A stretch of 64,000 nucleotides of DNA from Bacteroidota bacterium. Lineage in GTDB: Bacteria > Bacteroidota > Bacteroidia > Chitinophagales > Chitinophagaceae. Made by a program: the position numbers and the translations under genes. Below, piece by piece: positions 63,214-64,000 of this stretch; position 1 is the stretch's first letter; the number at the start of each line of letters is the position of its first letter. The stretch lies in contig JADJJH010000003.1 of NCBI GenBank assembly GCA_016706595.1, positions 496,001 to 560,000 on the forward strand. Reading direction: 5' to 3'. The notes beneath the pieces are model-generated. The model was not told where the DNA came from and made no database searches. It saw nothing but the letters and a program-made list of their open reading frames with translations.

Positions 63214-64000
63214 ATGAAAAGATTATTAGGATTAAACGGACTTTTACTACTCGCCGGGATGGTTGTATTATCTTCGTCCGGGGGTAAAAAATCGAGCAAT
63301 TTAGTTTCATCAAAAACAGGTTGGGATTTCAATGATTCCAGAATGGGTGGTTTTGATGTGCCTAAATACGAAGGTCAATACATTGGGCCGGGCTTGGTTT
63401 TCGTCGAAGGAGGAAGATTTACGATGGGGCAAACGGAAGAGGACTTAACTTACGAAAGTAATAATACCCCACGAACGGTTTCTGTTTCTTCATTTTTTAT
63501 GGATGAAACTGAGGTGTCAAATCTTCAATATCGTGAGTACCTTTATTCCGTTACAAGAACCTACGGATCTGATTATCCTGAATTAATCAATAAAACATTA
63601 CCTGATACACAATGCTGGAGAAAGGCATTACAATTTAATGAGCCTTTGGTTGAAATGTATTTCCGCCATGCAGCCTATAATAATTATCCTGTAGTTGGTG
63701 TTACATGGGAACAAGCGAATCGCTATTGCGATTGGAGAACAGACCGTGTAAATGAATTGATTTTAATTAAAGCTGGATATTTAAAGCGTAATCCTTATCA
63801 AGTATCTGAGGATAACTTTAATGTAAAAACATATGTTGCTGGTCAGTACGAAGGTAAGGCCGGTGTGAAGAAAAGAGATCTAGATCCAACAGGAACTAAA
63901 AAACGTAATATTCGTTACGAAGATGGTATTTTAACTGCCGATTATCGTTTACCAACAGAAGCCGAGTGGGAATATGCAGCCTTGGCTTATAAAGGAAGAA
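63214..64000 (+). CDS. gldJ: GldJ-like gliding/T9SS protein (partial)
   Basis: The 5' 262 codons of a formylglycine-enzyme-like (SUMF1/FGE-sulfatase) protein that runs off the window. GPGLVFVEGGRFTMGQTEED, SSFFMDETEVSNLQYREYLY, YFRHAAYNNYPVVGVTWEQA, RYCDWRTDRVNE and YRLPTEAEWEYAALAY match GldJ, a lipoprotein needed for gliding and T9SS function, better than GldK. The first 20 residues are a good signal, but the lipobox position reads VLSSSGG: the expected Cys is Ser (TCC at 63280-63282). An in-frame ATG at 63199 would add five residues (MIIIN). A consensus promoter lies upstream. Confidence 0.8.
   Translation, partial: MKRLLGLNGLLLLAGMVVLSSSGGKKSSNLVSSKTGWDFNDSRMGGFDVPKYEGQYIGPGLVFVEGGRFTMGQTEEDLTYESNNTPRTVSVSSFFMDETEVSNLQYREYLYSVTRTYGSDYPELINKTLPDTQCWRKALQFNEPLVEMYFRHAAYNNYPVVGVTWEQANRYCDWRTDRVNELILIKAGYLKRNPYQVSEDNFNVKTYVAGQYEGKAGVKKRDLDPTGTKKRNIRYEDGILTADYRLPTEAEWEYAALAYKGR

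Overview
The window is AT-rich DNA from a member of the Bacteroidota, probably a gliding, pigment-forming lineage such as the Chitinophagales or Flavobacteriia. The signs are a short housekeeping sigma factor that starts MRQLKI, promoters of the form TTTG-N19-TAnnTTTG, a type IX secretion sorting domain, a GldJ-like gliding protein at the right edge, and an aryl-polyene/flexirubin-type gene set. I see no tRNA, rRNA, CRISPR array or intact insertion sequence.

Layout. 0.7-5.4 kb is an accessory region: a CoiA-like nuclease, a carboxypeptidase-regulatory lipoprotein, a BNR/YCF48-like protein and a decayed dihydrofolate-reductase-like gene all point the same way. The first three are followed by related imperfect palindromes that resemble integron attC sites. 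5.5-16.4 kb holds a beta-barrel protein, a PAS histidine kinase, a DUF523 protein, a structured RNA candidate with its own promoter, a DUF1801 protein, a tandem pair of TMTC-like membrane glycosyltransferase/TPR proteins, a DUF433 antitoxin with a stop-interrupted DUF5615 toxin, a 235-bp MITE-like element with 6-bp target duplication, and a T9SS-exported propeller protein. 16.4-26.5 kb carries a LytTR regulator and propeller-sensor kinase pair, then two large secreted proteins. 26.9-27.6 kb is a gene-free stretch with a cyclase-gene remnant and palindromes.

27.6-39 kb is mostly backbone: a VWA/AAA+ chelatase-like operon, kynureninase, a fructose-6-phosphate aldolase-like transaldolase followed by a WG-repeat protein, the SRP RNA gene, an NlpC/P60 peptidase, and a thyA-folA-methyltransferase operon. 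From 45.7 back to 38.0 kb runs a tightly packed operon of the aryl-polyene/flexirubin type: FAD-dependent halogenase-like enzyme, three ketosynthase-related proteins, polysaccharide deacetylase, LolA-like carrier, a secreted protein, a FabZ-like dehydratase and a GT2-DUF2062 fusion. Upstream of it is an envelope operon of an LptF/LptG permease, a PAP2 phosphatase and kdsB. 48.7-53.8 kb has an SRPBCC protein, rpoD, a MATE transporter, a secreted protein and an AI-2E family transporter. 54-58.6 kb has a rhodanese-thioredoxin lipoprotein and an operon of an NrnA-like DHH phosphoesterase with three FKBP prolyl isomerases, closed by a clear terminator. The right end carries an M16 peptidase, a charged secreted protein and the 5' part of gldJ.

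Several start codons are set here from signal peptides, promoters or family N-termini rather than from the longest open frame. Function names rest on motif recognition by eye; no database search was run.
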